Shown here: positions 46,597-54,951 of the stretch, in pieces | How the letters are laid out: every line of letters begins with the position of its first letter | Position numbering within the stretch: position 1 is the stretch's first letter | NCBI GenBank assembly: GCA_963742795.1 | Contig: CAVUNL010000005.1 | Location: forward strand, 444,766 to 508,765 | Direction of reading: 5' to 3' | Origin: Palsa-504 sp963742795 | GTDB lineage: Bacteria; Actinomycetota; Actinomycetes; Streptosporangiales; Streptosporangiaceae | Length of the DNA stretch: 64,000 bases | The notes under the pieces: generated by a model | Told to the model about the DNA's origin: nothing | Seen by the model: only the letters and a program-made list of their open reading frames with translations | Databases searched by the model: none | Translations under genes and position numbers: made by a program

Positions 46597-46770
46597 CTAT
46601 CTGTCCTGCGCGTCCCATTCCTCGTTCCTGCGCTGGACGGTTTCCAGCGCGCGGGCCGCTTCCTCCGGGGTGGCGAAGGGGCCTAGCCGGTCCTTGCCCG
46701 GGGTGGGCCCGTCGTCGTCTTCCACGGTGTGGCGGGTAAGGCTGTACCACCATCGCTTCTCGTTGTCCAT
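46597..46770 (-). CDS. Small SPOR-like protein upstream of map
   Basis: This 57-residue protein (RWWYSLTRHTVE, RLGPFATPEEAARALETVQRRNEEWD) matches a short actinobacterial family with a SPOR-like pattern. A full SPOR domain is about 75 residues and binds denuded peptidoglycan; this form is shorter and its role is unknown. It starts at ATG 46770, 20 bp from the map start on the other strand, and lies 9 bp before the YbjQ-like operon on the same strand. Confidence 0.72.
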   Translation of the reverse strand: MDNEKRWWYSLTRHTVEDDDGPTPGKDRLGPFATPEEAARALETVQRRNEEWDAQDR

Positions 46771-46790
46771 GCACATTAGACTCGCAAAGC

Positions 46791-47648
46791 ATGGCGACAG
46801 TGCTTCATCCGGGCCGGCTTTCACCCACCCGCCAGGTTCCCGCGGATATCCCGCGGCCGGAGTACGTGGGCAAGAAGAACCCCAGGACCGGGGAGCCGGA
46901 CGTCAAGACGCCCGAGATTATCGAGCGGATGCGGGTGGCCGGCAAGCTGGCGGCCCGGGCGCTGGCGGCGGTCGGCGCGGCCGTGGCCCCAGGCGTCACT
47001 ACCGATTACCTGGACCAGGTGGGCCACGACTACCTGATCAGCCACGGCGCCTACCCGAGCACGCTCGGGTACCGGGGTTACCCGAAGTCGCTGTGCACCT
47101 CGCTGAACGAGGTGATCTGCCACGGCATCCCTGACGACACGTTGATCAACGACGGTGACATCGTCAACATTGACATCACCGCGTTCATCGGCGACGTGCA
47201 CGGCGATACCAACGCGACGTTCCTGGCCGGCAACGTGGACGAGGAGTCGCGGCTGCTGGTCGAGCGCACGCACGAGGCGATGATGCGCGGCATCCGCGCG
47301 GTGGCGCCCGGCCGGCCGCTCAATGCCGTCGGCCGGGTGATCGAGTCGTACGCCCGGCGGTTCGGCTACGGGGTGGTGCGGGACTTCACCGGGCACGGGA
47401 TCGGCCGGACGTTCCATTCGGGCCTGATCGTGCCGCACTACGACGACCCGCACAGCGACGTGATCATGGAACCCGGGATGACGTTCACCATCGAGCCCAT
47501 GCTCACCCTGGGCACGATCGACTACGACGTCTGGCCGGACGGCTGGACGGCGGTGACCAAGGACCGGCGGCGCACGGCGCAGTTCGAGCACACCATCCTG
47601 GTCACCGAGGACGGCCACGAGATCCTTACCCTGCCGTTACATGGGTGA
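46791..47648 (+). CDS. map: Methionine aminopeptidase, type I
   Basis: The 285-residue enzyme removes the N-terminal Met from new proteins. The five metal ligands are visible: Asp in VNIDITAFIGD, Asp in HGDTNATF, His in GHGIGRTFH, Glu in FTIEPML and Glu in AQFEHTILVT. The N-terminus has the extension found in actinobacterial enzymes (PADIPRPEYVGKKNP). It starts at ATG 46791. The next gene overlaps its last 8 nt. Confidence 0.96.
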   Translation: MATVLHPGRLSPTRQVPADIPRPEYVGKKNPRTGEPDVKTPEIIERMRVAGKLAARALAAVGAAVAPGVTTDYLDQVGHDYLISHGAYPSTLGYRGYPKSLCTSLNEVICHGIPDDTLINDGDIVNIDITAFIGDVHGDTNATFLAGNVDEESRLLVERTHEAMMRGIRAVAPGRPLNAVGRVIESYARRFGYGVVRDFTGHGIGRTFHSGLIVPHYDDPHSDVIMEPGMTFTIEPMLTLGTIDYDVWPDGWTAVTKDRRRTAQFEHTILVTEDGHEILTLPLHG

Positions 47649-48507
47649 TTTCGCGTTCGACGCGGACACCCGGGTTATGGCTTCTTCGGTTCGTGATGAG
47701 TTCGCGGCCGAGCTGACCGGGCGGTGGAACGGAACCAACGGTGCGGTCAACGGCGGGTACATGCTGGCTATCTGCCTGCGGGCGCTCGGGCTGCGGATGC
47801 AGTTCCCGGATCCGATCGTGATCTCCGGCTTCTTCCTGCGGCCCGGGACGGCCGGGCCGGCCGTGATCGGCACGACGCTGACGCGCAGCGGGCGGACGAC
47901 GGAGTTCGGGGAGGCGGTGCTGTCGCAGGACGGAAAGGACGTGGCCCGGGCGGCGGCGGCGTTCGCCGCGCTCGGCGGTGCTGCCGAGCCGGCTTTCGTC
48001 GCCGGGGCGCCGCCTGACCTGCCGGCGCCGGAGGAGTGCCTGGGCGTGCCGGTAGGGTCGTTCGGCCTGGCGACCATCGCCGAGCGTGTCGAGTTCCGGT
48101 CCGCGTCGCTGCCGGGCTGGTTCCGGGGGGAGCCGACCGGGCGGCCCGCCAGCGAGTTCTGGATGCGGTTCGCCGACGGCCGGGAGGCCGACCTTTACGC
48201 GCTGCCGCTGCTGGTCGACTCGACCGCGCCGTCGGTGCTCGAGCTCGGCATGACGTCGACCACCGTGCAGCTCACCGTCCACCTGCGCGCCCACCCCGCG
48301 TCCGGCTGGCTGGCCTGCCGGGCGGCGGCGCGGTTCGTCAGCGGCGGCTACCACGAAGAAGACTTCGAGGTATGGGACTCGGCTGGCCGCCTGGTGGCCC
48401 AGTCCCGGCAGCTGGCGATGATCCTGCCGCTTGGCTTACGCGTCTCCGCTCACGCGTCGCGCTTGAGGAACAGGACGGCGCCGACCACGAGCAGGACCGC
48501 GGTGTAG
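47641..48507 (+). CDS. Acyl-CoA thioesterase-like protein (4HBT/TesB-type)
   Basis: The 288-residue protein shows a double hot-dog pattern: LTGRWNGTNGAVNGGYMLAICLRAL near the start, FFLRPGTAGPAVIGTTLTRSGRTTEFGEAVLSQDGK (cited in parts), and ELGMTSTTVQLTVHLRAHPASGWLACRAAARFVSGGY in the second half. These match the thioesterase-like family that cleaves acyl-CoA. The last 25 residues run into the convergent ABC permease gene (58-bp overlap) and look non-conserved, so the natural stop may have been lost. Confidence 0.8.
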   Translation: MGDFAFDADTRVMASSVRDEFAAELTGRWNGTNGAVNGGYMLAICLRALGLRMQFPDPIVISGFFLRPGTAGPAVIGTTLTRSGRTTEFGEAVLSQDGKDVARAAAAFAALGGAAEPAFVAGAPPDLPAPEECLGVPVGSFGLATIAERVEFRSASLPGWFRGEPTGRPASEFWMRFADGREADLYALPLLVDSTAPSVLELGMTSTTVQLTVHLRAHPASGWLACRAAARFVSGGYHEEDFEVWDSAGRLVAQSRQLAMILPLGLRVSAHASRLRNRTAPTTSRTAV

Positions 48508-49292
48508 ACGGCGAACACGGCGAACTGGTTCCAGGCCGAGAACAGGTGCCCAGGCGGCGGTCCGACCGTGACCGACAAGGCCCGGCCCGCGGCGTCCGGC
48601 AGCCACCGGTCCACGTCCTGATACCAGCTCTGCGGCAGCAGGTGCGCGAGGATCGGGACCACGAACAGCACCCCGATCACGGCCGTGATGGTGCCCGCGG
48701 TGTGCCGCACGATGGCCCCGACCGCGAACGCGAACAGACCGCACAGCGTCACGTACAACGCGCTGCCGACCACGGCACGTAGGACGTTCGGCTGGGACAA
48801 GGTAGCGGTGTCGTGCGTGCTGCCCAGCAGCAGCTGGCCGAGGAAGAACGAGATGAACGCGGCGACGAAGGTGACCACCAGGGCGACGATCGCGAAGATG
48901 GTTGCCTTGGCGGCGTACACCACCGTCCGCCTCGGCATCGCGGTCAGCGAGGTGCGGATCATCCCGGTGGAGTACTCGGCGGTGAGCGTCATCGCGCCGA
49001 ACACCACGATGACCAGCTGGCCCAGGTAGAATAGGCCGGCCACGCTGGCCTGGGTCGGGTCGAAGCTGGCCCGGTCGCTAGCGGCCATGTGCGACCAGTT
49101 GGCCGCCGTCCCGCCGGTGATGGCCGCCCCGATGCCGACGCTGACCACCAGCAGCACGAGCAGCGTCCAGTAGGTGGACCGGACCGAACGGATCTTGGTG
49201 AACTCCGAGGCCAGCGTGCCGCCGAAGCCGGCCCGGCCCGAGGCGGGCGGCAGCGTGCTCAGGATCGGCTGGGCCTGGGTCGTGGTCGCCAT
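48450..49292 (-). CDS. ABC-2 type transporter permease
   Basis: The 280-residue protein has about six membrane helices (WTLLVLLVVSVGIGAAI, LFYLGQLVIVVFGAMTLTAEY, IFAIVALVVTFVAAFISFFLGQLLLG, and others). The EYSTGMIRTSLTAMPRR loop is typical of ABC-2 permeases. It probably forms an exporter with the ATPase encoded 1 bp upstream. Substrates of such actinobacterial pairs include antibiotics and lipids; nothing here identifies it. Confidence 0.9.
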   Translation of the reverse strand: MATTTQAQPILSTLPPASGRAGFGGTLASEFTKIRSVRSTYWTLLVLLVVSVGIGAAITGGTAANWSHMAASDRASFDPTQASVAGLFYLGQLVIVVFGAMTLTAEYSTGMIRTSLTAMPRRTVVYAAKATIFAIVALVVTFVAAFISFFLGQLLLGSTHDTATLSQPNVLRAVVGSALYVTLCGLFAFAVGAIVRHTAGTITAVIGVLFVVPILAHLLPQSWYQDVDRWLPDAAGRALSVTVGPPPGHLFSAWNQFAVFAVYTAVLLVVGAVLFLKRDA

Positions 49293-49293
49293 C

Positions 49294-50253
49294 TCAGATC
49301 ACCCCTTCGCTGGCCGGGGCGGGTTGCTCCGCTTGGCCCTCGCCGGCCCGGTACTCCACGCTGTCGGCGGTCAATTCCATGAAGGCGGCCTCCAGGGAGG
49401 CCCGGACCACGGTCAGTTCATGCAGCCGTACGCCGTGGTCGAATGCCAGGTCGCCGACCCGGGCCGCGGTGAGCCCGTGCACGGTCAGCGAGCCGTCCGC
49501 CTCGGTGGTGGCCGTCGGCGTGGCCTCGGGAATTGCCTCCGACACGGCCTTAGCCAGCAGGTCGGGCTGGGGGGTACGCACCCGGACGGTCTGGCCGGAG
49601 CTGCGCGCGATGAACTCCTCCATGGTGCAGTCGGCGAGCAGGCTGCCGCGGCCGATTACGATCAGGTGGTCCGCGGTGTTCTCCATTTCCGACATCAGGT
49701 GGCTGGAGACGAACACCGTCCGGCCCTCGGCGGCCAGCGCCTTCATCAGGTTCCGGATCCACAGGATGCCCTCGGGGTCCAGCCCGTTGACCGGCTCGTC
49801 GAACATGAGCACGGCCGGGTCGCCGAGCAGAGTGCCGGCGATGCCGAGCCGCTGCGACATGCCGAGCGAGAAGCCCTTGGCGCGCTTGCGCGCCACGTCG
49901 GTCAGCCCCACAAGCTCGAGAACCTCACCCACCCGGCGCTTGGGCAGGTTGTTGGTCTGGGCCAGGCACAGCAGGTGGTTGTAGGCGGACCGGCCGCCGT
50001 GCACGGCCTTGGCGTCGATCAGCGCGCCCACCTCGCGCATCGGATAGGCCAGGCCCGCGTACCGCTTGCCGTGGATCATCGAAGTTCCGGCGTCCGGGTA
50101 GTCGAGGCCGAGAATCAGCCGCATGGTGGTGGTCTTGCCTGCGCCGTTCGGGCCCAGGAAGCCGGTCACATGGCCCGGCTCTACATCGAATGACAGGTCG
50201 TTAACGGCGATCTTGGCGCCGTACTGCTTGACGAGCCCCCGTACCTCAATCAT
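49294..50253 (-). CDS. ABC transporter ATP-binding protein
   Basis: The 319-residue protein starts at ATG 50253. It has Walker A GFLGPNGAGKTTTMR, Q-loop region ALIDAKAVHGGRSAYNHL, signature FSLGMSQRLGIAG, Walker B VLMFDEPVNGLDPEG and the switch His in VFVSSHLMSEME. The C-terminal 90 residues are a DrrA-like extension. It powers the permease encoded just downstream. A 8-bp inverted repeat at 50270-50295 lies 17 bp before the start and may act as an operator. Confidence 0.93.
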   Translation of the reverse strand: MIEVRGLVKQYGAKIAVNDLSFDVEPGHVTGFLGPNGAGKTTTMRLILGLDYPDAGTSMIHGKRYAGLAYPMREVGALIDAKAVHGGRSAYNHLLCLAQTNNLPKRRVGEVLELVGLTDVARKRAKGFSLGMSQRLGIAGTLLGDPAVLMFDEPVNGLDPEGILWIRNLMKALAAEGRTVFVSSHLMSEMENTADHLIVIGRGSLLADCTMEEFIARSSGQTVRVRTPQPDLLAKAVSEAIPEATPTATTEADGSLTVHGLTAARVGDLAFDHGVRLHELTVVRASLEAAFMELTADSVEYRAGEGQAEQPAPASEGVI

Positions 50254-50269
50254 GGGATGAGTCCTCTCC

Positions 50270-50295
50270 GGTGGCACCGTCCGGAAAGTGCCACC
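50270..50295 (-). promoter_or_regulatory. Inverted repeat upstream of ABC operon
   Basis: GGTGGCAC (50270-50277) and GTGCCACC (50288-50295) are perfect inverted repeats around a 10-nt centre. Their position directly before the ATPase start suggests an operator or an RNA hairpin in the 5' leader. Confidence 0.5.
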
Positions 50296-50312
50296 ACGGC
50301 CTGTTCAGCCTA

Positions 50313-50861
50313 TTACCTCTGTGTGGAGGACCGGTTCGCCCTGGCGTGAAGACTGATCGAATATCCCGTACCCCTGCCGTGCAGGCCGTGCCGCTCGCCG
50401 GGCCGCTTGCCGTGCTGTTCGCCGTGCCGTTCGCCGTGCACCCGGACCGGGCCAGGGCGCAGCACCGCGCTGGCCGGCGTGCCCTCGGTGGCCTCGCCGG
50501 CGATCATCGTGGCCACGTCGCAGTCGCAGCTCTGCCCGGCGTCGCCGGGCGGCAGGACCACGAGCCAGGCCCGGTAGGCCGCGCACTCTTCCACGGTGAT
50601 CTGGACCGGACGGCCCGGCTCGAAGCGGACCAGGCCCCACCAGCGCTCGGGGCTGGCCGCGATCGACCGGAGCCGACGAGCCAGGGTGCCGACCGTCAGC
50701 GTGTGCTCGGCGTGGCTTTCCGGGAAGTCAGCCGGCGCCGCGGTTGATGTGCCTGGTGCGGTGTGCCGCGCGGGGATGAGCAGGACGGCTTCGGCGAGCC
50801 TGGCGATCTCCGGAGCGACAGACATGTCGGCGGTCAACGGAACATCCTTCGTGAGCGTCAT
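50313..50861 (-). CDS. Small cupin-like protein (cysteine-dioxygenase-like)
   Basis: From ATG 50861 the product is 182 residues. RWWGLVRFEPGRPVQITV, AAYRAWLVVLPPGDAGQSCDCDVATMIAGEATEG and a His-rich strand before GTGYSISLHARA match an actinobacterial family often annotated as cysteine dioxygenase, but the iron ligands are not clear here. A run of short His/Gly/Glu repeats (HGERHGEQHGKRPGERHG) precedes the conserved end. The start is uncertain, since no strong ribosome site is seen. Confidence 0.6.
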   Translation of the reverse strand: MTLTKDVPLTADMSVAPEIARLAEAVLLIPARHTAPGTSTAAPADFPESHAEHTLTVGTLARRLRSIAASPERWWGLVRFEPGRPVQITVEECAAYRAWLVVLPPGDAGQSCDCDVATMIAGEATEGTPASAVLRPGPVRVHGERHGEQHGKRPGERHGLHGRGTGYSISLHARANRSSTQR

Positions 50862-51062
50862 TGGGGCGGCGATGAGCCCCGGCGGCGACAACGGTCAGCT
50901 GAGAGTCGTTGTCAGCAACAACACGAAGGACAGGACACGCACAGCATCAGGGCGACGACACTCGAGTGGTCGCCGTGTTCGCGGACTGCGCGGCCTGGCA
51001 TGGGCGAAAGCATACACGGCGCCTGACCGCGAGGTGGCGAGGTTCGGTGTGTCGGCTGCGCC

Positions 51063-52103
51063 TCAGCGTTCGGCGTCCAGGCGTTCGGGGTCCAGGCGCT
51101 GGGCGGCGGCGCGAGCCGACTCGGCGGTGACACCGTCACCGGCCCAGGCCGCCGCGCACAGCGCACGCAGGCCGTCGATGCGCTCCCCGCCGCCGTCCAG
51201 CTCCAGCCGGTAGCCGTCGCGGTGGGCCGTCCAGCCGCCGCAGCGGTACGTCCCGTCCTGGCTGGTGACCTCGGGATGCGGTTCGAGCAGCCCGGCCAGA
51301 TCCTCGGCCAGGTAGGTGGGGCGCTGCATGGGGGGCGCGAGGATGGCCTCCGCCGGGCTGGTTACCCCGGTCAGCACGAGCATGCTGTCCGTGGCGACCC
51401 GCTGCGCGCTCTCGATGTCGGTGTCCAGCCGGTCGCCGACGACCAGCGGGCGTTTGGCGCCGGTCCGCAGCACCGACTCATGATGCAGGGGCGGCTCGGG
51501 CTTGCCCGCGACCAGCGGCCTGACGCCGGTCGCGGTGGCGATCACCTGGATGAACGACCCGTTTCCTGGCTGGATGCCGTAACGGGTGGGCAGCGTGAGA
51601 TCGGCGTTGGACGCGACGAACAGGGCGCCCGCGGCGACGGCCAGCCCGCCCTGTTCCAGCAGCGAGTAAGTGATGTCGGGCGAATAGCCCTGCACGACGG
51701 CCTGCGGCCGCTCGGCGGCGGCGCTGACCGGGCGCAGGCCGCGTTCCCGCAGAGCCATGCGCAGGCCGCTGCCCCCGATCACCAGGACCGGAGCGCCCGC
51801 AGGGAGACGCTCGGCGAGCATCCGCGCGGCAGCCTGGGCGGAGGTCACCACGTCGCGCGCGGCGGCCGGGATCCCGAAGCCGGTGAGCAGCGCGGCGATG
51901 GCGGCCGGCGTACGGGAGGCGTTGTTTGTCACGTAGGCCAGCCGCATGCCCGCCGCGTCGGCCTTGCGGAGCGCCTCGGCCGCTCGGGGGATCGCGGCGC
52001 CGCTCAGGTAGACGGTCCCGTCCAGGTCGAGCAGCGCGACGTCATAAGCGGTGTCGAGGGGTTCGGTGCTGCCGCGCAGGCCGTGCTGCGGCGCGGGCGT
52101 CAT
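51063..52103 (-). CDS. HAD-IIA family hydrolase (NagD-like)
   Basis: The 346-residue phosphatase has the nucleophile motif DVALLDLDGTVY, TNNASRTP as motif II, the cap region VVQGYSPDITYSLLEQGGLA, and GKPEPPLH plus VVGDRLDTDIESA for metal binding. HAD-IIA enzymes dephosphorylate small metabolites in the cytoplasm. The C-terminal 80 residues are an actinobacterial extension. Its ATG overlaps the stop of the TPR gene, showing translational coupling. Confidence 0.92.
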   Translation of the reverse strand: MTPAPQHGLRGSTEPLDTAYDVALLDLDGTVYLSGAAIPRAAEALRKADAAGMRLAYVTNNASRTPAAIAALLTGFGIPAAARDVVTSAQAAARMLAERLPAGAPVLVIGGSGLRMALRERGLRPVSAAAERPQAVVQGYSPDITYSLLEQGGLAVAAGALFVASNADLTLPTRYGIQPGNGSFIQVIATATGVRPLVAGKPEPPLHHESVLRTGAKRPLVVGDRLDTDIESAQRVATDSMLVLTGVTSPAEAILAPPMQRPTYLAEDLAGLLEPHPEVTSQDGTYRCGGWTAHRDGYRLELDGGGERIDGLRALCAAAWAGDGVTAESARAAAQRLDPERLDAER

Positions 52104-52627
52104 CGGTTGTCGTCCGTCGCGGCGTCGAGCTGCGTGCCGGCGTCGGGGCGGCGCTGCGTGCTGGCGTCGGGGCGGGGCTGGCGGGCGTCCTCCCGGGCGC
52201 GCAGGGTGGCGCGGACCGACCGCAGGGCCTCGGTGTAGTGCCTCGCGTCGGGTCGCATCGCGGCGGCCAGGGCCAGGTACTCGGCTGCGGCGGCGTGGTG
52301 CCCGGTCCTGGCCAGGGCCAGTCCCAGGCCGAAGTGCGCGTAGTCGTCCGACGGGCTCGCTTCCACGATCATCCGGAAGTTGTCGGCGGCCTCGGCGTAC
52401 CGGCCGGCGTCGAACTGGGCCCGCGCCAGGGCCTCCCGGACACTGCGGGAGGCCGGCTCCGCCGTCGAGGCGCGCTGCAGTACCTGAGCCGCGGCCGCCG
52501 GGCTGCCGTTGCCGAGAAGTTCCATACCGCGCCGGTACCAGGCATGCACATCTTCCTCAGGAAGCACCTGGCCAGGGAAGTTTTCCTCCGCCCGGGAATC
52601 ACCGCTCGCGCTTGATCCTTCTGACAT
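52100..52627 (-). CDS. TPR-repeat protein
   Basis: The 175-residue protein contains three or four TPR units (AWYRRGMELLGNGSPAAAAQVLQRA, ALARAQFDAGRYAEAADNFRMIVEASP, AHFGLGLALARTGHHAAAAEYLALAAAMRP). It ends with a short repeat (RPDASTQ/RPDAGTQ). TPRs bind protein partners; its coupling to the HAD gene suggests joint function. From ATG 52627 its start is only 3 bp from that of the divergent DUF1015 gene, so one of the two starts may be further inside. Confidence 0.85.
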   Translation of the reverse strand: MSEGSSASGDSRAEENFPGQVLPEEDVHAWYRRGMELLGNGSPAAAAQVLQRASTAEPASRSVREALARAQFDAGRYAEAADNFRMIVEASPSDDYAHFGLGLALARTGHHAAAAEYLALAAAMRPDARHYTEALRSVRATLRAREDARQPRPDASTQRRPDAGTQLDAATDDNR

Positions 52628-52630
52628 GAT

Positions 52631-53965
52631 GTGCAGACCCTTCCGTCCGACTCTGGTTCCGGCCTCGTGCTGGCACCCTTCCGCGGCATCCGTTACGCCC
52701 GTGACCGGGTGAGCGGCATCGCAAACGTCACCTCACCACCGTACGACGTGATCAGCGGAGGCATCCTCGAGAACCTGCGGGCGGCCGACCCGCATAACGT
52801 TGTCCGTCTTATCCTGCCAGGCGAGGGCGCTGATGCGAGCCAGGCCGCGGCCAGCCTGCTGCGCGAGTGGCTGTCGGCAGGGGTCCTGATCAGGGACCGG
52901 ATGCCCGCGTTGTACCTGTACGAGCAGGCCGACGAGGCCTCGTCGTGGCTCCAGCGCGGCATCATCAGCCTGGTCCGGCTCGGTTCGCCCGAGACGGCGG
53001 GCATCCTGCCTCATGAGGGCGTCATGCCGGGACTGGTGGCCGACCGGAAGGCGCTGATGGCGGCGACAAGGGCCAACCTGGAGCCGATCTTCCTCATCTA
53101 CGATCGCGAGGGCGGCGGAACCCGGCCTGATGAGGCCGCGCCCACGGCCACCGAGATCATCGACCACGTCGCGGCCGAGCATACGCCGATTGTGTCGATC
53201 ACGACCGAGGACGGAGTGAAGCACCGATTGTGGCGGCTCGGCCATCCCGACGAGCAGGACGCGATCCTGGCCGACCTGGCCGGGCGCCGCGCCCTGATCG
53301 CGGACGGCCACCACCGGTACGCCGCCTACCTGGACCTGCAGGCCGACAAGCGCGCGTCGGGGCTCGGGGCCGGGCCGTGGGATTACGGGCTGGCGTTCCT
53401 CGTCGACTCCGACGCCTACCCGCCGCGGCTGGGCCCGATCCACCGGGTGCTGCCGGGCCTGCCGCCGGAGCGTGCGGCTGAGCTGGCCAAGGCCGCGTTC
53501 ACCGTGCAGGACCTGCCCGCGGGCAGCGGCCTGGCCGGTGCGCTGGAGTGCCTGACCGCGGCCGGGCGCGAGGGAACCGCGTTCCTGCTGGCCGGTGGTC
53601 CGGTCGAGTCGCCCGGCTTCTGGCTGCTCAGCCAGCCCGACCCGGTGCAGGTCGCGGCGTCGATGCCGATCGACGCCTCCGCGTCCTGGCAGCGCCTGGA
53701 CGCGTCGGTGATGCAGCAGCTGCTGATCGGCCGTCTGTGGGGCATCACCGACAGCGAGCGCGACGTATTGATTAATCATGACGCGGCCGATGCGGTGCGC
53801 GCGGCGACCAGCACTGGGGCGACCGCGGTGATCTGCAATCCGCCCTCGTTCGACGCCGTCATCCAGATCGCCGCGGAGGGCGAGCGGGTGCCGCGCAAGT
53901 CCACGTCGTTCGGTCCCAAGCCGCGTACCGGGCTGGTCCTGCGCACGTTCGGCCCGGCTGACTGA
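52631..53965 (+). CDS. DUF1015-family protein
   Basis: The 444-residue protein matches the DUF1015 family: VLAPFRGIRYARDRVSGIANVTSPPYDVI at the start, NVVRLILP, the signature IADGHHRYAAYLDLQ, and a C-terminal PKPRTGLVLRTFG. Its biochemical role is unknown. In actinobacteria it usually lies beside the HAD/TPR genes and tyrS, as here. GTG 52631 gives the normal distance to the conserved LAPFRG. Confidence 0.9.
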   Translation: MQTLPSDSGSGLVLAPFRGIRYARDRVSGIANVTSPPYDVISGGILENLRAADPHNVVRLILPGEGADASQAAASLLREWLSAGVLIRDRMPALYLYEQADEASSWLQRGIISLVRLGSPETAGILPHEGVMPGLVADRKALMAATRANLEPIFLIYDREGGGTRPDEAAPTATEIIDHVAAEHTPIVSITTEDGVKHRLWRLGHPDEQDAILADLAGRRALIADGHHRYAAYLDLQADKRASGLGAGPWDYGLAFLVDSDAYPPRLGPIHRVLPGLPPERAAELAKAAFTVQDLPAGSGLAGALECLTAAGREGTAFLLAGGPVESPGFWLLSQPDPVQVAASMPIDASASWQRLDASVMQQLLIGRLWGITDSERDVLINHDAADAVRAATSTGATAVICNPPSFDAVIQIAAEGERVPRKSTSFGPKPRTGLVLRTFGPAD

Positions 53966-54000
53966 GGGCCGCCTGGTCAGCGGTCTGCGACAATGAGCCG

Positions 54001-54951
54001 GTGGACCAAGCCATTACCCCGCTGGGTCATGAGGTGTTCCAGATCGATACCCGGATGGCCGGGTACGACGGGATCACCGCGGGCTACCTGATCCGCGGCG
54101 ACCGGCCGTGCCTGGTGGAGACCGGGACCGCGCCGTCTGCCCCGATCGTCAGCGACGCCCTGACCCGGCTCGGGGCCGGCGCCGGGGATCTCGCCACCGT
54201 CGTGGTGACGCACATCCACCTCGACCACGCCGGCGGCGCAGGCGACATCGCGGCCATGTATCCACAGGCGCAGATCGTCGTCCATCAGCGGGGCGCACGC
54301 CATCTAGCCGATCCGAGCCGGCTCATGGCCGGCGCCCGGATGGTCTACGGCGATGCGCTCGACCGCCTCTTCGGCGTACTCGCGCCCGTCCCCGCCGACC
54401 GCATCGTGGCCCTGGAGGACATCGGGACCGTCGATCTCGGCGGCGGCCGCCGCCTGGACAGCTACTACTCCCCGGGCCACGCCAAGCACCACGTGGGGCT
54501 GATGGACTCCGAGACCGGTGACCTGTACACCGGGGACGCGGCCGGGGTCTACATCCCGGACACGGGAGACCAGCGTCCGGCCACCCCTCCACCCGACTTC
54601 GACCTCGAGGTCGCGCTCGCCTCGGTGCGCAGGTTCGCCGAGCTGCGGCCCACCCGGCTACTGTTCAGCCACTACGGGCCGGTCACCGAGGTCGCGCAGG
54701 CGCTGGACCGGTCGGCGGAGGAGATCCGGCTCTGGGTAGAGGAGACGCGGCTGGCCCGCGCGGCAGGCCTCGACCTGGACCACGCCGTGGCCATGGTGGT
54801 GGAGCGGACCAAGGCTCGCTACGCGGCGTTCAGCCCGGACGCCGATCCCGCTCTCGCCGTGAAGTTCGACCGGATCAGCGGCAGCGCGTCCAACGTCAGC
54901 GGGATCATGCACTGGCTGGACCAGACCGAGGCCGCGAAACCAACGGCTTAG
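54001..54951 (+). CDS. MBL-fold metallo-hydrolase
   Basis: The 316-residue protein has the metal-binding motif THIHLDHAGGAG, with further ligands in SPGHAKHH, YTGDAAG and LLFSHYGPV. The fold cleaves esters or thioesters such as lactones or glutathione/CoA conjugates using two metal ions. The C-terminal helical part is common in the actinobacterial form. It starts at GTG 54001, follows the DUF1015 gene by 35 bp and overlaps the end of the next gene, which is convergent. Confidence 0.9.
   Translation: MDQAITPLGHEVFQIDTRMAGYDGITAGYLIRGDRPCLVETGTAPSAPIVSDALTRLGAGAGDLATVVVTHIHLDHAGGAGDIAAMYPQAQIVVHQRGARHLADPSRLMAGARMVYGDALDRLFGVLAPVPADRIVALEDIGTVDLGGGRRLDSYYSPGHAKHHVGLMDSETGDLYTGDAAGVYIPDTGDQRPATPPPDFDLEVALASVRRFAELRPTRLLFSHYGPVTEVAQALDRSAEEIRLWVEETRLARAAGLDLDHAVAMVVERTKARYAAFSPDADPALAVKFDRISGSASNVSGIMHWLDQTEAAKPTA

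Noticed and set aside
50271..50747. A plus-strand ORF opposite the cupin-like gene
   Set aside because: It is an antisense reading; the minus strand encodes the recognisable WWGLVRF...SCDCDVATMIAGEA pattern.
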